Assembly: GCF_014203755.1 (NCBI RefSeq)
Contig: NZ_JACHJS010000001.1
Coordinates: 4,278,001-4,342,000, forward strand
Source: Saccharothrix violaceirubra
Lineage (GTDB): Bacteria; Actinomycetota; Actinomycetes; Mycobacteriales; Pseudonocardiaceae
Direction: 5' to 3'
DNA length: 64,000 nucleotides
Positions 1 to 9,184 of this stretch are shown here, piece by piece (within the stretch, counting starts at the first letter, position 1; each line of letters begins with the position of its first letter). The notes under the pieces were generated by a model. It saw only the letters and a list, made by a program, of their open reading frames with translations. It did no database searches and was not told where the DNA came from. A program made the translations under genes and the position numbers.

Positions 1-81
1 GGCGCCCACGCCACCTACCCGTACGGCTGCGACCCGCGCGGCGAGGACTACCGCGACGCGTTCGGCTACCTGGACCCGTGA
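1..81 (+). CDS. 3' end of an unrecognised protein (partial)
   Basis: An open frame enters from the left edge and ends at the TGA at 79-81, giving 26 C-terminal residues ending GYLDP. It contains a Cys and several acidic residues but no recognisable motif. It lies 13 bp upstream of the patatin-like gene on the same strand, so the two may be co-transcribed. The function cannot be judged from this fragment. Confidence 0.5.
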   Translation, partial: GAHATYPYGCDPRGEDYRDAFGYLDP

Positions 82-94
82 GAGGGGTGTCGTC

Positions 95-2197
95 GTGCCG
101 ATCGCACCACGGCCACGCGGCGACGCGCCCGGCGTCGCCGCCGAGTACGTCGCCGAGCCGCCCGAGGGGCTGCGCATCGGCATCGCGCTGTCCGGCGGCG
201 GCGTGCGCTCGGCGGCGTTCAACCTCGGCGCGGTGCAGGCGTTGCGGGAACGGGGCGTGCTCGACAACGCCGAGTACCTCGCGGCCGTGTCCGGCGGCAA
301 CTACGTCGCGAGCGCGCTGGCCATCTCGGCGGCGCGCTCGGACCCGGTGCTGGAGAACGGGAAACCGCTGTGGGGACGGGGTTCCCCGGAGGAGCGGTAC
401 CTGCGCCGGCACACCGACTACCTGGCGCCGGGCCTGGTCGGCAAGCTGTGGCTGGTGGCCGGGGTGGTCTACGGGTTCGTGCTGAACTACCTGCCGTTCG
501 TGCTCAGCGCGGTGGTGCTGGGCCGGGTCGCCGGGTGGGGCCTGGCGGCGTTGGGCGTGCGCCTGTCGGACCTGCGGCTCAACGGGTTGTCGATGCCCGC
601 GTCGCCGGTGCTCGTCGGGTTGCTGCTGGTGGGCGCGGCGGCGTTCGTGGGCGCGTTGCTGCTCGTGCTGTACCGGCGGTGGTTCAAGAACGACAACCCC
701 GGCGACTACGGCGAGTCCCTGTCGGAGAAGGCCGCTTCCGCCCTGCTGATCACGACCGGCGTCGTGGTGACGGCGCTGGCGTTGCCCCCGGCCGCCCAGC
801 TGTACGGGGTCGCGTCCCGCACGGTGCTGGCGTGGGTGTTCGGCGAACCCGCGGAACGGTTCGGCACGCTCACCGGACGGCTCGTCGTGGCGTTCGTGTG
901 GCTGGTGGTCTCGCTGCTGTCGGCCTCGGTCGCGCTGGTGCTCAGCCGCCGGTTCCGGGCGCGGCGGTCGATGCTGGTGCTGTCGTCGGCGGCGGGCGCG
1001 GGTCTGCTGTTCGTGCCGCTGCTGTCCTCGTTGGAGCATTCGACGCGCACGGGCCTGCGCTCGCCGTCGGACGCGGTCGGCGTGGGCGTGATGCTGGCGG
1101 TGCTGCTGGCCATGGCCGTGTTCGTGCACAACCGCCGCTACTCGATGCACCTGTTCTACCGGGAGCGGCTCAACAGCGCGTTCGCGTTGGAACGCCGGGT
1201 CGACGACCGGGGTCGGGTGGTGGCCGCGCCGATCGCGTTCCACGAGCGCCTGTACTTCTCCGACCTGGAGCCGGTGACGAAGGTGCCGAAACTGGTCGTG
1301 TGCTGCGCGGTCAACCTCGCCTCGGACGTGCCGGTGGGCCGGTTCGCGGAGTCGTTCACGTTCGAACGCGACGTCAGCGGCGGCCCGCTGTTCGGCTACC
1401 GGTCAACGGCCGAGGTCGAGCAGCGGGGCGGGTTGCCCGGCACGCAGTTGACCCTGCCGTCGATCATGGCCGTGTCGGGTGCCGCCCTGTCGCCGATGAT
1501 GGGCCGGTTCACCTATCCCCCGCTGCGCTTCCTCATGGCGTTGACGAACGTGCGCCTGGGCGTGTGGATCCGCAACCCGTTGCACCCCGCCTGGCGGGAG
1601 CCGCGCACGCCGCCGCGCACCGCGCTCGGCCGACTGGTCGCCATGGTGCGCAACGGGTGGCTGGAACCCGGGGCCTGGTACGTGCTGCGCGAGGCGATCG
1701 GCGCGGCGCGGGCCAAGCACCGCTACATCCACCTGACCGACGGCGGCCACTGGGAGAACCTGGGCCTGGTCGAGCTGCTGCGCCGGCGGTGCACGCACGT
1801 GCTGTGCTTCGACGCGAGCGGCAACGGCGGACTGGACATCGGCCGGGCCATGGCGTTGGCACGCAGCGAACTCGGCGTGGACATCGATCTCGATCCCGGA
1901 CCGGTGCTGTCCGACGAGGACGGTGTCAGCCGGGAGATGACGGCGGCAGGCGAGGTGCGCTACCCGTCGTCCGGCGAGGAGCGCGGCCAGATCGTCTACG
2001 CCAAGGCCGTGCTGACCCCGTCGGCGACGTGGGACCTGCACGCGTTCAAGGAGCGCGAACCCCGGTTCCCCAACCACTCGACGGGTCGGCAGATGTTCAC
2101 CGACGAGCAGTTCGAGGCGTACCGGACGCTGGGCTACCGCGCGGGCCTGGAGGCGTGCGAGCGCCTCAACATCCCGCACCGCGTGCTCCGGCCGTGA
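95..2197 (+). CDS. Patatin-like phospholipase domain protein with central membrane segments
   Basis: A 700-residue protein whose patatin lipase fold is split by a membrane region. The oxyanion-hole motif GGGVRS lies near residues 37-42, the nucleophile elbow VSGGN places Ser66 as catalytic serine, and the DGG motif near residue 549 supplies the aspartate of the Ser-Asp dyad. About six hydrophobic segments fill residues 115-350 between the two halves. It is therefore probably a membrane-bound acyl hydrolase acting on phospholipids; the substrate is not deducible. The GTG start at 95 is chosen because AGAGGGG precedes it by about 7 nt. It ends one base before the convergent kdpD-like gene, with no intergenic space. 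Confidence 0.85.
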   Translation: MPIAPRPRGDAPGVAAEYVAEPPEGLRIGIALSGGGVRSAAFNLGAVQALRERGVLDNAEYLAAVSGGNYVASALAISAARSDPVLENGKPLWGRGSPEERYLRRHTDYLAPGLVGKLWLVAGVVYGFVLNYLPFVLSAVVLGRVAGWGLAALGVRLSDLRLNGLSMPASPVLVGLLLVGAAAFVGALLLVLYRRWFKNDNPGDYGESLSEKAASALLITTGVVVTALALPPAAQLYGVASRTVLAWVFGEPAERFGTLTGRLVVAFVWLVVSLLSASVALVLSRRFRARRSMLVLSSAAGAGLLFVPLLSSLEHSTRTGLRSPSDAVGVGVMLAVLLAMAVFVHNRRYSMHLFYRERLNSAFALERRVDDRGRVVAAPIAFHERLYFSDLEPVTKVPKLVVCCAVNLASDVPVGRFAESFTFERDVSGGPLFGYRSTAEVEQRGGLPGTQLTLPSIMAVSGAALSPMMGRFTYPPLRFLMALTNVRLGVWIRNPLHPAWREPRTPPRTALGRLVAMVRNGWLEPGAWYVLREAIGAARAKHRYIHLTDGGHWENLGLVELLRRRCTHVLCFDASGNGGLDIGRAMALARSELGVDIDLDPGPVLSDEDGVSREMTAAGEVRYPSSGEERGQIVYAKAVLTPSATWDLHAFKEREPRFPNHSTGRQMFTDEQFEAYRTLGYRAGLEACERLNIPHRVLRP

Positions 2198-4780
2198 TCA
2201 CCACACCGACGGCGTGGCGTCGGCGGTCGGCAGCGACACCACGATCGTCAGCCCGCCGCCCGGCGTGTCCTCGGCCGTGATCGACCCGCCCATGGCGTCC
2301 ACGAACCCCTTGGCCACGCTCAACCCCAGGCCGACGCCGGGCGTGGCGTCGCGGTCGCCGAGTCGTTGGAACGGCGCGAACACGGCCGCCGCGGTGTCCT
2401 TGGGCACGCCCGGTCCGTGGTCGACCACCCGCAGTTCCGCCCGGCTGCCGTGCGCGCTGGCCCGGACCGCGATCCCGGGTTCGCCGTCGGCGCGCGGGCC
2501 GCGGGACCGGCCGTGGCGCAACGCGTTGTCGACGACGTTGGCGACCACGCGTTCCAGCAGGCCGGCGTCGGCCAGCACCGCCGGGAGGTTCTCGGCGACC
2601 TCGACCGTGACCGCGTGCCGGTCGTCGATGCCGGCCAACGCGCGGGCCGTGATCTCGTCATAGGTCACCGGTCTGAGCAGCGGCGCGACGGCGCCGGTCG
2701 CCAGCCGTGACGAGTCGAGCAGGTTGTCCACGAGCGCGGTCAGCCGGTCGGCCGAGATCTCCACGGCCTCCAGCAGTTCGGCCGTGTCCGCTTCGGACAG
2801 CGTGATGTCCGGGCTGCGCAGGCTGCCGATCGCGGCCTTGATCGACGTCAGCGGCGTGCGCAGGTCGTGGCCGACGGCCGAGAGCAGCGCGGTGCGCAGT
2901 TCCGTGGTCTCGGCGCGGCGCCGGGCCGCCTCGGTCTGGGCCGCCATCCGCTGCTGCCGCAACGCCGACAGCGCCTGGCCGGCCGCCGCTTCCAGCACCC
3001 GGCGGTCACGCGCGGGCAGCGTCCGACCACGCAGCGCGAGATGCACGTCGTCGGTCACACGCACGTCCACATCGGCCTTCTCCGGCTCGCGGCACGGCGT
3101 CCCGCCGGCGGACGCGACCAGTTCCCACGCGCCGTCACGGCGTTCCAGCAGCGCGGCCGACTCCAACCCGAAGTTCTCGCGCACCTGGTCGAGCAGGCGG
3201 TCCAGCGGCGCCGGACCGGTCAGCACGATCCGCGCGTACGAGGCCAGCAGAGCCGCTTCGGTCCGGGCGCGGGCGCCCTGTTCGGCGAGTCGCGCGGCCC
3301 GGTCCACGACGAGCGCGACGAGCACCGCGACGACCACCATCGCGATCAGGGTGACGAGGTTCTCGGGCGTGGCGACGGTCAGGCTGAACAGCGGCGGCGT
3401 GAAGAAGTAGTTGAGCAGGCCCGCGCCCAGCGTCGCGGCGACCAGCGCCGGACCCAGGCCGCCGACCAGCGCGGTCACGACCGTGGCCAGGAAGAACGCC
3501 ACCAGGTCCGTCGACGCGGCCACGTCGTCGCGGCCCGCCCAGCCGATCGCCGTCACCGCGGCCGGCAGCAGCACGCCCAGCGCCCACCCCGACAGCCTGC
3601 GACGCGGCGTCAGCGACGTGCTCCGGGCGTCGAGCCGGGGCCGCCGCGTCGACTCGTCGTGGGTGACCATGTGGACGTCGATCGACCCGGACGCGCCGAT
3701 CACCGCGGCGCCGATGCCCTCGTCGAACACCCGTGCCACGCGCGAGCGCCGTGACGTGCCGAGCACGAGCTGGGTCGCGTCGACACCGCGGGCGAACTCC
3801 AGCAACGCGGACGGCACGTCGTCGCCGACGACGGTGTGGAAGGTGGCGCCGACGCCCTCGGCCACCTTCCGGAACACCGACACCCGGTCCGGCGCCACCC
3901 CGGACAGACCGTCGCCGCGCAGCACGTGCACGACCGACAGGTCCGCGCCCGCGCGCACGGCGATGCGCCGGCCACGCCGGATCAACGTCTCGCTCTCCGC
4001 GCCGCCGGTGATGGCCACGACGACCCGTTCCCGGGTCTCCCAGGTGTCGGTGATGTCCTGTTCGGCCCGGTGCCGGCGCAAGGCCACGTCGACCTGGTCG
4101 GCGACCCACAGCAACGCCAGCTCGCGCAGCGCGGTCAGGTTGCCGATCCGGAAGTAGTCGGCCAGCGCCGCGTCCACGCGGTGCGCCGGGTAGATGTTGC
4201 CGTGCGCGAGCCGGCGGCGCAGCGCCTCGGGCGTGAGGTCGACCAGCTCGACCTGCCCGGCGCGGCGCACCACCTCGTCCGGCACGGTCTCCCGCTGCCG
4301 CACGCCGGTGATCCGCTCGACCACGTCGTTGAGCGACTCGATGTGCTGGACGTTGAGCGTGGACAGCACGTCGATTCCCGCGTCCAACAGCCGTTCGACG
4401 TCCTGCCAGCGCTTGGCGTTGGCCGAGCCGGGCGTGTTGGTGTGCGCCAGCTCGTCGACGACCACGACCTCGGGCGCGCGGGCCAGCAGCGCGTCCAGGT
4501 CGAGTTCGGCGAACTCGTGGTCGCGGTAGGGCACCACCCGGGTGGGCAGCCGGTCGAGTCCGTCCAGCAGGGCCGCGGTCTTCTCGCGGCCGTGTGTCTC
4601 GACCAGGCCGACCACGACGTCGGTGCCGCGTTCGCGTCGGCGGTGCGCCTCGCCGAGCATCGCGAACGTCTTGCCGACGCCCGGTGCCGCGCCGAGGTAG
4701 ATGCGCAGCTCGCCACGCTTCGTCTTCACCCGCACAGTCTGCTCCGGGCGGCGTGCCGACGGAGGCGTGTGCTCGGCCAC
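2198..4780 (-). CDS. kdpD: KdpD-type sensor histidine kinase (orphan)
   Basis: An 860-residue homologue of the osmosensitive K+ sensor kinase KdpD. In order: an N-terminal KdpD domain with Walker A GAAPGVGKT at residues 30-38 and a later DELAHTN motif; a Usp-like domain at about 245-370; four hydrophobic segments (DUF4118) at about 395-490; a GAF-like linker; a HisKA domain with the phosphoacceptor in GHDLRTP near residue 637; and a C-terminal HATPase with the NALRHG N-box and GxGLGL G-box. Length and order match family members. No kdpE response regulator and no kdpFABC pump genes lie next to it in this window. It starts 22 bp after the RsbW-like gene on the same strand, so it may be read through from the partner-switching block. 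Confidence 0.93.
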   Translation of the reverse strand: MAEHTPPSARRPEQTVRVKTKRGELRIYLGAAPGVGKTFAMLGEAHRRRERGTDVVVGLVETHGREKTAALLDGLDRLPTRVVPYRDHEFAELDLDALLARAPEVVVVDELAHTNTPGSANAKRWQDVERLLDAGIDVLSTLNVQHIESLNDVVERITGVRQRETVPDEVVRRAGQVELVDLTPEALRRRLAHGNIYPAHRVDAALADYFRIGNLTALRELALLWVADQVDVALRRHRAEQDITDTWETRERVVVAITGGAESETLIRRGRRIAVRAGADLSVVHVLRGDGLSGVAPDRVSVFRKVAEGVGATFHTVVGDDVPSALLEFARGVDATQLVLGTSRRSRVARVFDEGIGAAVIGASGSIDVHMVTHDESTRRPRLDARSTSLTPRRRLSGWALGVLLPAAVTAIGWAGRDDVAASTDLVAFFLATVVTALVGGLGPALVAATLGAGLLNYFFTPPLFSLTVATPENLVTLIAMVVVAVLVALVVDRAARLAEQGARARTEAALLASYARIVLTGPAPLDRLLDQVRENFGLESAALLERRDGAWELVASAGGTPCREPEKADVDVRVTDDVHLALRGRTLPARDRRVLEAAAGQALSALRQQRMAAQTEAARRRAETTELRTALLSAVGHDLRTPLTSIKAAIGSLRSPDITLSEADTAELLEAVEISADRLTALVDNLLDSSRLATGAVAPLLRPVTYDEITARALAGIDDRHAVTVEVAENLPAVLADAGLLERVVANVVDNALRHGRSRGPRADGEPGIAVRASAHGSRAELRVVDHGPGVPKDTAAAVFAPFQRLGDRDATPGVGLGLSVAKGFVDAMGGSITAEDTPGGGLTIVVSLPTADATPSVW

Positions 4781-4802
4781 GCCTGTCGGAAGACGGGTAC
4801 GG

Positions 4803-5207
4803 TCAGGCGATGGGCACTACCGCCCAGACCGTCTTGCCGGCCGCGCCCCGCCGGACGCCCCAGGCCCGGCACAGCGACTCGACCATGCGCATGCCGTGGC
4901 CCCGGTGCGGGCCCAGTGTCGAGGAGCCGACGGTGGGCTCCCGGTGCGGGCTGCCGTCGTGGACCTCGACCAGGATCTGGGTGTCCTGGCGGTGCAGCAC
5001 GAGGCGGTGCGGGCCTTCGGCATGGTCGCACGCGTTGGCCGCGAGTTCCGTGCAGACCAGTTCCACGTCCTGGACCAGGTCCTCGGCCAGGCCGTCCAGC
5101 CGGGCGGCCACGTGGCGGCGCATCCCGGCCAGGTTCGCGCCGTCGACCGCGAGGTCGAGCGCCGTGGTCCCCGTCTCCCCCGTGTCGGGCGGTTCTTCCA
5201 ACAACAT
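4803..5207 (-). CDS. RsbW-like ATP-binding anti-sigma/serine kinase
   Basis: A 134-residue GHKL ATPase of the RsbW/SpoIIAB type. The N-box reads ELAANACDHA and the G-box region GPHRGHGMRMV. Proteins of this class bind a sigma factor and phosphorylate a STAS anti-anti-sigma protein. The ATG at 5207 is preferred over a longer frame because it follows the STAS stop by 4 nt and removes a shadow extension. Immediately upstream is the STAS gene, and farther upstream lies a SpoIIE phosphatase, the classic partner-switching set. No cognate sigma factor is encoded nearby. Confidence 0.85.
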   Translation of the reverse strand: MLLEEPPDTGETGTTALDLAVDGANLAGMRRHVAARLDGLAEDLVQDVELVCTELAANACDHAEGPHRLVLHRQDTQILVEVHDGSPHREPTVGSSTLGPHRGHGMRMVESLCRAWGVRRGAAGKTVWAVVPIA

Positions 5208-5211
5208 CCCA

Positions 5212-5595
5212 TCAGCCGCTTTCCCGGGACGCCGGCAGCGCCTCGTCGAGCGAGTCGTACAGGTCCAGTGCGCGATCCAACCCGACCGCGACGAGCGCCC
5301 GGCGGACGATCGGCGCGGTGACCACGTGCAGTGCGCCACCGGAGTCGCGCAGCCGCTCGTGCGCCACCAGCAGCGCCTCGATGCCTGCCGAGGAGAAGAA
5401 CCCCACCTCGGCCAGGTCCGCCACCACCACGCCGCCCCCCGGTGCGCGTCCGGCCAGGTCGACCAGCGGGCCGCGCACCTCCTCCGCGGTCGCGATGTCG
5501 ATCTCCCCGCGCACGGCGAGAACCACCACGCCGCCGATCTCGCGGGTGGCGGTGCGCACCCCGCCGGTCCGTCCTGCTGACGTCATCACTGCCAT
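5212..5595 (-). CDS. STAS-domain anti-anti-sigma factor
   Basis: A 127-residue STAS protein of the SpoIIAA/RsbV family. It has the expected GEIDIATAEEV strand-helix element and a phosphorylation-site loop FFSSAGIEAL, where a serine should be the target of the adjacent kinase. When dephosphorylated, such proteins sequester the RsbW-like kinase and free its sigma factor. It is followed after 4 nt by the kinase gene, so the pair should be translationally coupled. An internal ATG nine bases into the frame is an alternative start. A 98-bp gap separates it from the upstream B12-binding gene and may hold a separate promoter. Confidence 0.87.
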   Translation of the reverse strand: MAVMTSAGRTGGVRTATREIGGVVVLAVRGEIDIATAEEVRGPLVDLAGRAPGGGVVVADLAEVGFFSSAGIEALLVAHERLRDSGGALHVVTAPIVRRALVAVGLDRALDLYDSLDEALPASRESG

Positions 5596-5693
5596 CCTGG
5601 AGTTCTCAAATCACCGTGCGGACAAACGCGCGCTGGTGGCTCAACGTCGCGGTCGTTCCAGAAGATCACACGAATCGGCGACCCGCACAACGG

Positions 5694-6695
5694 TCAAGCG
5701 GCCTGAACCACGTCACGTCCGTGCTCGAGGTGCCGCAACGCGCGGGGGTGGTCGTCGAGCACGCGCGCCATCGCCGCCATGGCGATGGCGGTCGACGCCA
5801 CCGGCACGCCCCGCGCGCCGAGCACCTCGCCGGTCCACGCGATGAACTCGCCGAACACGCCCGGGTCGTCCACGTACACGGAGGCGCCGAGGAAGTCGAC
5901 GATGTGACCGAGGTCCTCCAGCGTCGCGTCGGCCTGCCGCTCGTCGTAGGTGCGCATGGGTGGGAACGCGTCGCGCAGCGCGGCCAGCGCCGCCGAGATC
6001 AACTCGGCCCGCCGGGTGCGCAGCGCCGCGTACTCCGGGTCGGCACGCCGGGGCGTCAGCGGCGGCGCGATCCGCTGCCAGCGTGGGCTTTCGAGCAGTT
6101 CGGCCGCCGCCGTCGCGGAGGGTGCCCACGCGTCGACGCCGAGCAACCGGGCCCACCGGCCGCCCGCGCCGAAGCCTCGCCCGCCGACCAGGACCGGCGT
6201 GCCGGTGGCCCGGCAGGCGGTGATCATCTGGTCGGCGCGGGGCAGGCTGCGCGAGAGCGTGCAGCTCAGCGCCACCGCGTCCGGGCCGTGTTCGTGCAGG
6301 TAGGACACCAGGTGCGCGGTCGGGACGCTGGCGCCGAGGAACGTCACCCGCCAACCGCGCCCGCGCAGCACCTCGGCCACGATGCGCGGTGGCACGGCAT
6401 GCCACTCGCCGTCCAGGCACGCGACCACCACGTGCCCCCTGGTCGGGTCGACCCTCATCCGCCGGGCCACGACCGCGATCACCCGCTCGCTGATCGCGGT
6501 CGCCGCGTGTTCCTGCGCGACGGTCCACCGGTTGGTCTGCCACAGCCGGCCGACCTCGGTCTGCACGTCGGCGACCAGGTCGATCAGCACGTTCTCGGCC
6601 GGCACGCCCGCGTCGAGCAGCCGCTCCGCGAGCGCGACCGCCGCGTCCTCGTCGGCGGCGGACAGCGCGTCGAGCAGCTCGTCGCGATCGGTCAC
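5694..6695 (-). CDS. Cobalamin (B12)-binding sensor protein, CarH/LitR-like sensor module
   Basis: A 333-residue protein. Residues 1-80 form a helical cap carrying W52-x9-E62-H63, the signature that contacts adenosylcobalamin in CarH-type photoreceptors. Residues 86-175 form a Rossmann-like B12-binding domain with E97-W98-H99-x2-P, close to the E-x-H-x2-G lower-ligand motif, and a VLVGGRGFG strand-loop. There is no MerR DNA-binding domain; instead about 150 helical residues follow. The GTG start overlaps the stop of the upstream SpoIIE phosphatase (GTGA), so the two are coupled. I infer a B12-dependent, possibly light-responsive, input to the partner-switching module. Confidence 0.85.
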   Translation of the reverse strand: MTDRDELLDALSAADEDAAVALAERLLDAGVPAENVLIDLVADVQTEVGRLWQTNRWTVAQEHAATAISERVIAVVARRMRVDPTRGHVVVACLDGEWHAVPPRIVAEVLRGRGWRVTFLGASVPTAHLVSYLHEHGPDAVALSCTLSRSLPRADQMITACRATGTPVLVGGRGFGAGGRWARLLGVDAWAPSATAAAELLESPRWQRIAPPLTPRRADPEYAALRTRRAELISAALAALRDAFPPMRTYDERQADATLEDLGHIVDFLGASVYVDDPGVFGEFIAWTGEVLGARGVPVASTAIAMAAMARVLDDHPRALRHLEHGRDVVQAA

Positions 6696-8359
6696 CCGAG
6701 TTCCTTCCGGGGCGTGGCCCGCACCGCGAGCACCGTGAGGTCGTCGTGCTCGGCACCGCCGATCCACTGCTGGGCGCCGAGCGCGACCCGTTCCGCGACC
6801 GCGACCGCGGGCATGCGGGCGCAGTCGGCCATCAGCGCGGCGAGCCGTTCCTGGCCGAAGAGCGTGGTCCCGTCCACGCCGCCGCGCGCCTCGGTCACAC
6901 CGTCGCTGTAGAGCACGCAGGTCTCGCCGGGCGCGAGGTCGATCTCCGCGGACCGGAACGTCGCGTCCGCCACCGCGCCCACGAGCATGCCGCCCACCTC
7001 GACGAACTCGACCGCACCCGACGCGCGCAGCACCAGCGGCGCGAGGTGGCCGCCGCCGGTGAGCGACAGCCGGGCGCCGCCGCCGGGCAGCGGGCGTGCC
7101 AAGCCGAGCACCACCGTGGCGAAGCGCCGCCGGTCGCCGGGTGCCTCGGCCAGCAGCGACTCGTTGAGCACTGCCAGCGACCGGACCGCGTCGACGGCCA
7201 CGCGCCGCAGCGCGCCCAGCGACTGGCGGACCACGCCGCTGGTCACGGCCGCTTCCACGCCCGTGCCGACGACATCGCCGAACACGAACGACGTGCCGTC
7301 GGCGGTCGGCACGACCTCGTAGAAGTCGCCGCCGAGCGACCCGATGCCGGTGGCGGGCCGGTACTCCGCGCCGAACGCGAGCCCGTCGACCTCGGGCAAC
7401 GGGCCGGGCAGCAGGTTCTCCTTGAGCACGGCGGCGGTGTGCGCCTGGCGTGCGTGCACCTCGGCGGTCGACAGCGCCATGCCCGCGCGGGCGGCGAACT
7501 CGGCGAGCACGACGCCGTGCGGGTCCTCGATGTCCGACCCGGTGCCGGACGCGGTGTCGGACGTCGTGTCGGGCCGCCACAGCACCAGCACGGGTCCGGG
7601 CAGGTCGGTGCCGGGCAGCGGCACGGTCACCGCCTCGGCCACCCGCGAGGTGTCGACGTGCGGCAGCCAGCGACCGGCGGCGAACAGGTCGGCCGGGTGG
7701 CGTTCGACGCCGCCGGCCGTGCCGTCCATGGCCTCGACCAACGCGACCGGCAGGCTCTCCCGGGTCCAGCGGCCGACGCGCAGCGCGGCGTCGCGTTCGC
7801 CGTGCACGTACTCGCCGCCGGGCAGGACGACCGTCGCGGCGAAGGCCAGCTCGCCCGCGAGTTCGACGACCGCGCGGGCGCTCCGGGCCGGGTTCAGGGA
7901 AAGGCCGAGCCGGCTGCCGGCGCGGGCGAGGAAGCGGCTGCGGGCGCGTTCGGCGAGCAACGCGTCCTCACGGGCGCGCTGGGCGGTGACGTCGCGGAAC
8001 TGCCAGGCGGTCGTGCCGTCGGGCAGCGCGCGCCGGGTGCCGACCACGATCCGGTCGCCGAGGCCGACCTCGACGCCGTCGTGCGGGAAACGCTCCAGGG
8101 GCATGCCGACGACCAGTCGCGGCAGCAGGCGCAGGGCCTCGGCGGTCGCCTGGAGCACGACGCCGTTCGCGTCGACCACGACCACCGCGACGGCGAACGC
8201 GTCGAGCAGGTCGACCGTGCGTTCCCGCGCGGCCGGCACCGGGTCGACCGGCGCCTGTCTCGTCGCGGTCGGGGCTTCGACCGCGTCGGCGCTCTCGTCG
8301 TCCAGGACCACGCCGTGCACCTCGTCTCGGCCGGATGTCCGGTCCAGTATCCCACTCAC
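6692..8359 (-). CDS. SpoIIE/PP2C-type phosphatase with PAS-GAF-like sensory N-terminus
   Basis: A 555-residue regulatory phosphatase. An N-terminal PAS-like region (residues about 45-140, containing an FRDVTAQ end) and a GAF-like region precede a C-terminal SpoIIE domain. The phosphatase motifs are GGDFYEV, FVFGDVVGTG, LTGGGHLAPL and CVLYSDGVTE, with the metal-binding aspartates present. Its role should be to dephosphorylate the STAS protein encoded downstream. The GTG at 8359 is chosen because the longer frame runs antisense-like through the upstream hydrolase gene. It lies 17 bp after that gene's stop and overlaps the B12-binding gene by 4 nt. Confidence 0.85.
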   Translation of the reverse strand: MSGILDRTSGRDEVHGVVLDDESADAVEAPTATRQAPVDPVPAARERTVDLLDAFAVAVVVVDANGVVLQATAEALRLLPRLVVGMPLERFPHDGVEVGLGDRIVVGTRRALPDGTTAWQFRDVTAQRAREDALLAERARSRFLARAGSRLGLSLNPARSARAVVELAGELAFAATVVLPGGEYVHGERDAALRVGRWTRESLPVALVEAMDGTAGGVERHPADLFAAGRWLPHVDTSRVAEAVTVPLPGTDLPGPVLVLWRPDTTSDTASGTGSDIEDPHGVVLAEFAARAGMALSTAEVHARQAHTAAVLKENLLPGPLPEVDGLAFGAEYRPATGIGSLGGDFYEVVPTADGTSFVFGDVVGTGVEAAVTSGVVRQSLGALRRVAVDAVRSLAVLNESLLAEAPGDRRRFATVVLGLARPLPGGGARLSLTGGGHLAPLVLRASGAVEFVEVGGMLVGAVADATFRSAEIDLAPGETCVLYSDGVTEARGGVDGTTLFGQERLAALMADCARMPAVAVAERVALGAQQWIGGAEHDDLTVLAVRATPRKELG

Positions 8360-8376
8360 CCGCGCGGGGGACGTCG

Positions 8377-8991
<615 letters not shown>

Positions 8992-9184
8992 GGTCGGCTC
9001 CTCGGTTCGGTGGTGGTCCGATTCATACGGCCGGGCCGGCGATCCGGCAATGCGGCGTCCGGGTCGTCCCGATCGGGTGATCTCCGAATCCCGCGGGGCC
9101 CGGCCCGACACCGGCACCCCGGACTGTCGGACCCCGTCCGTATCGTCCCCGACGTCACCGCGAATCGAGACGGGGAGAGCGGAC

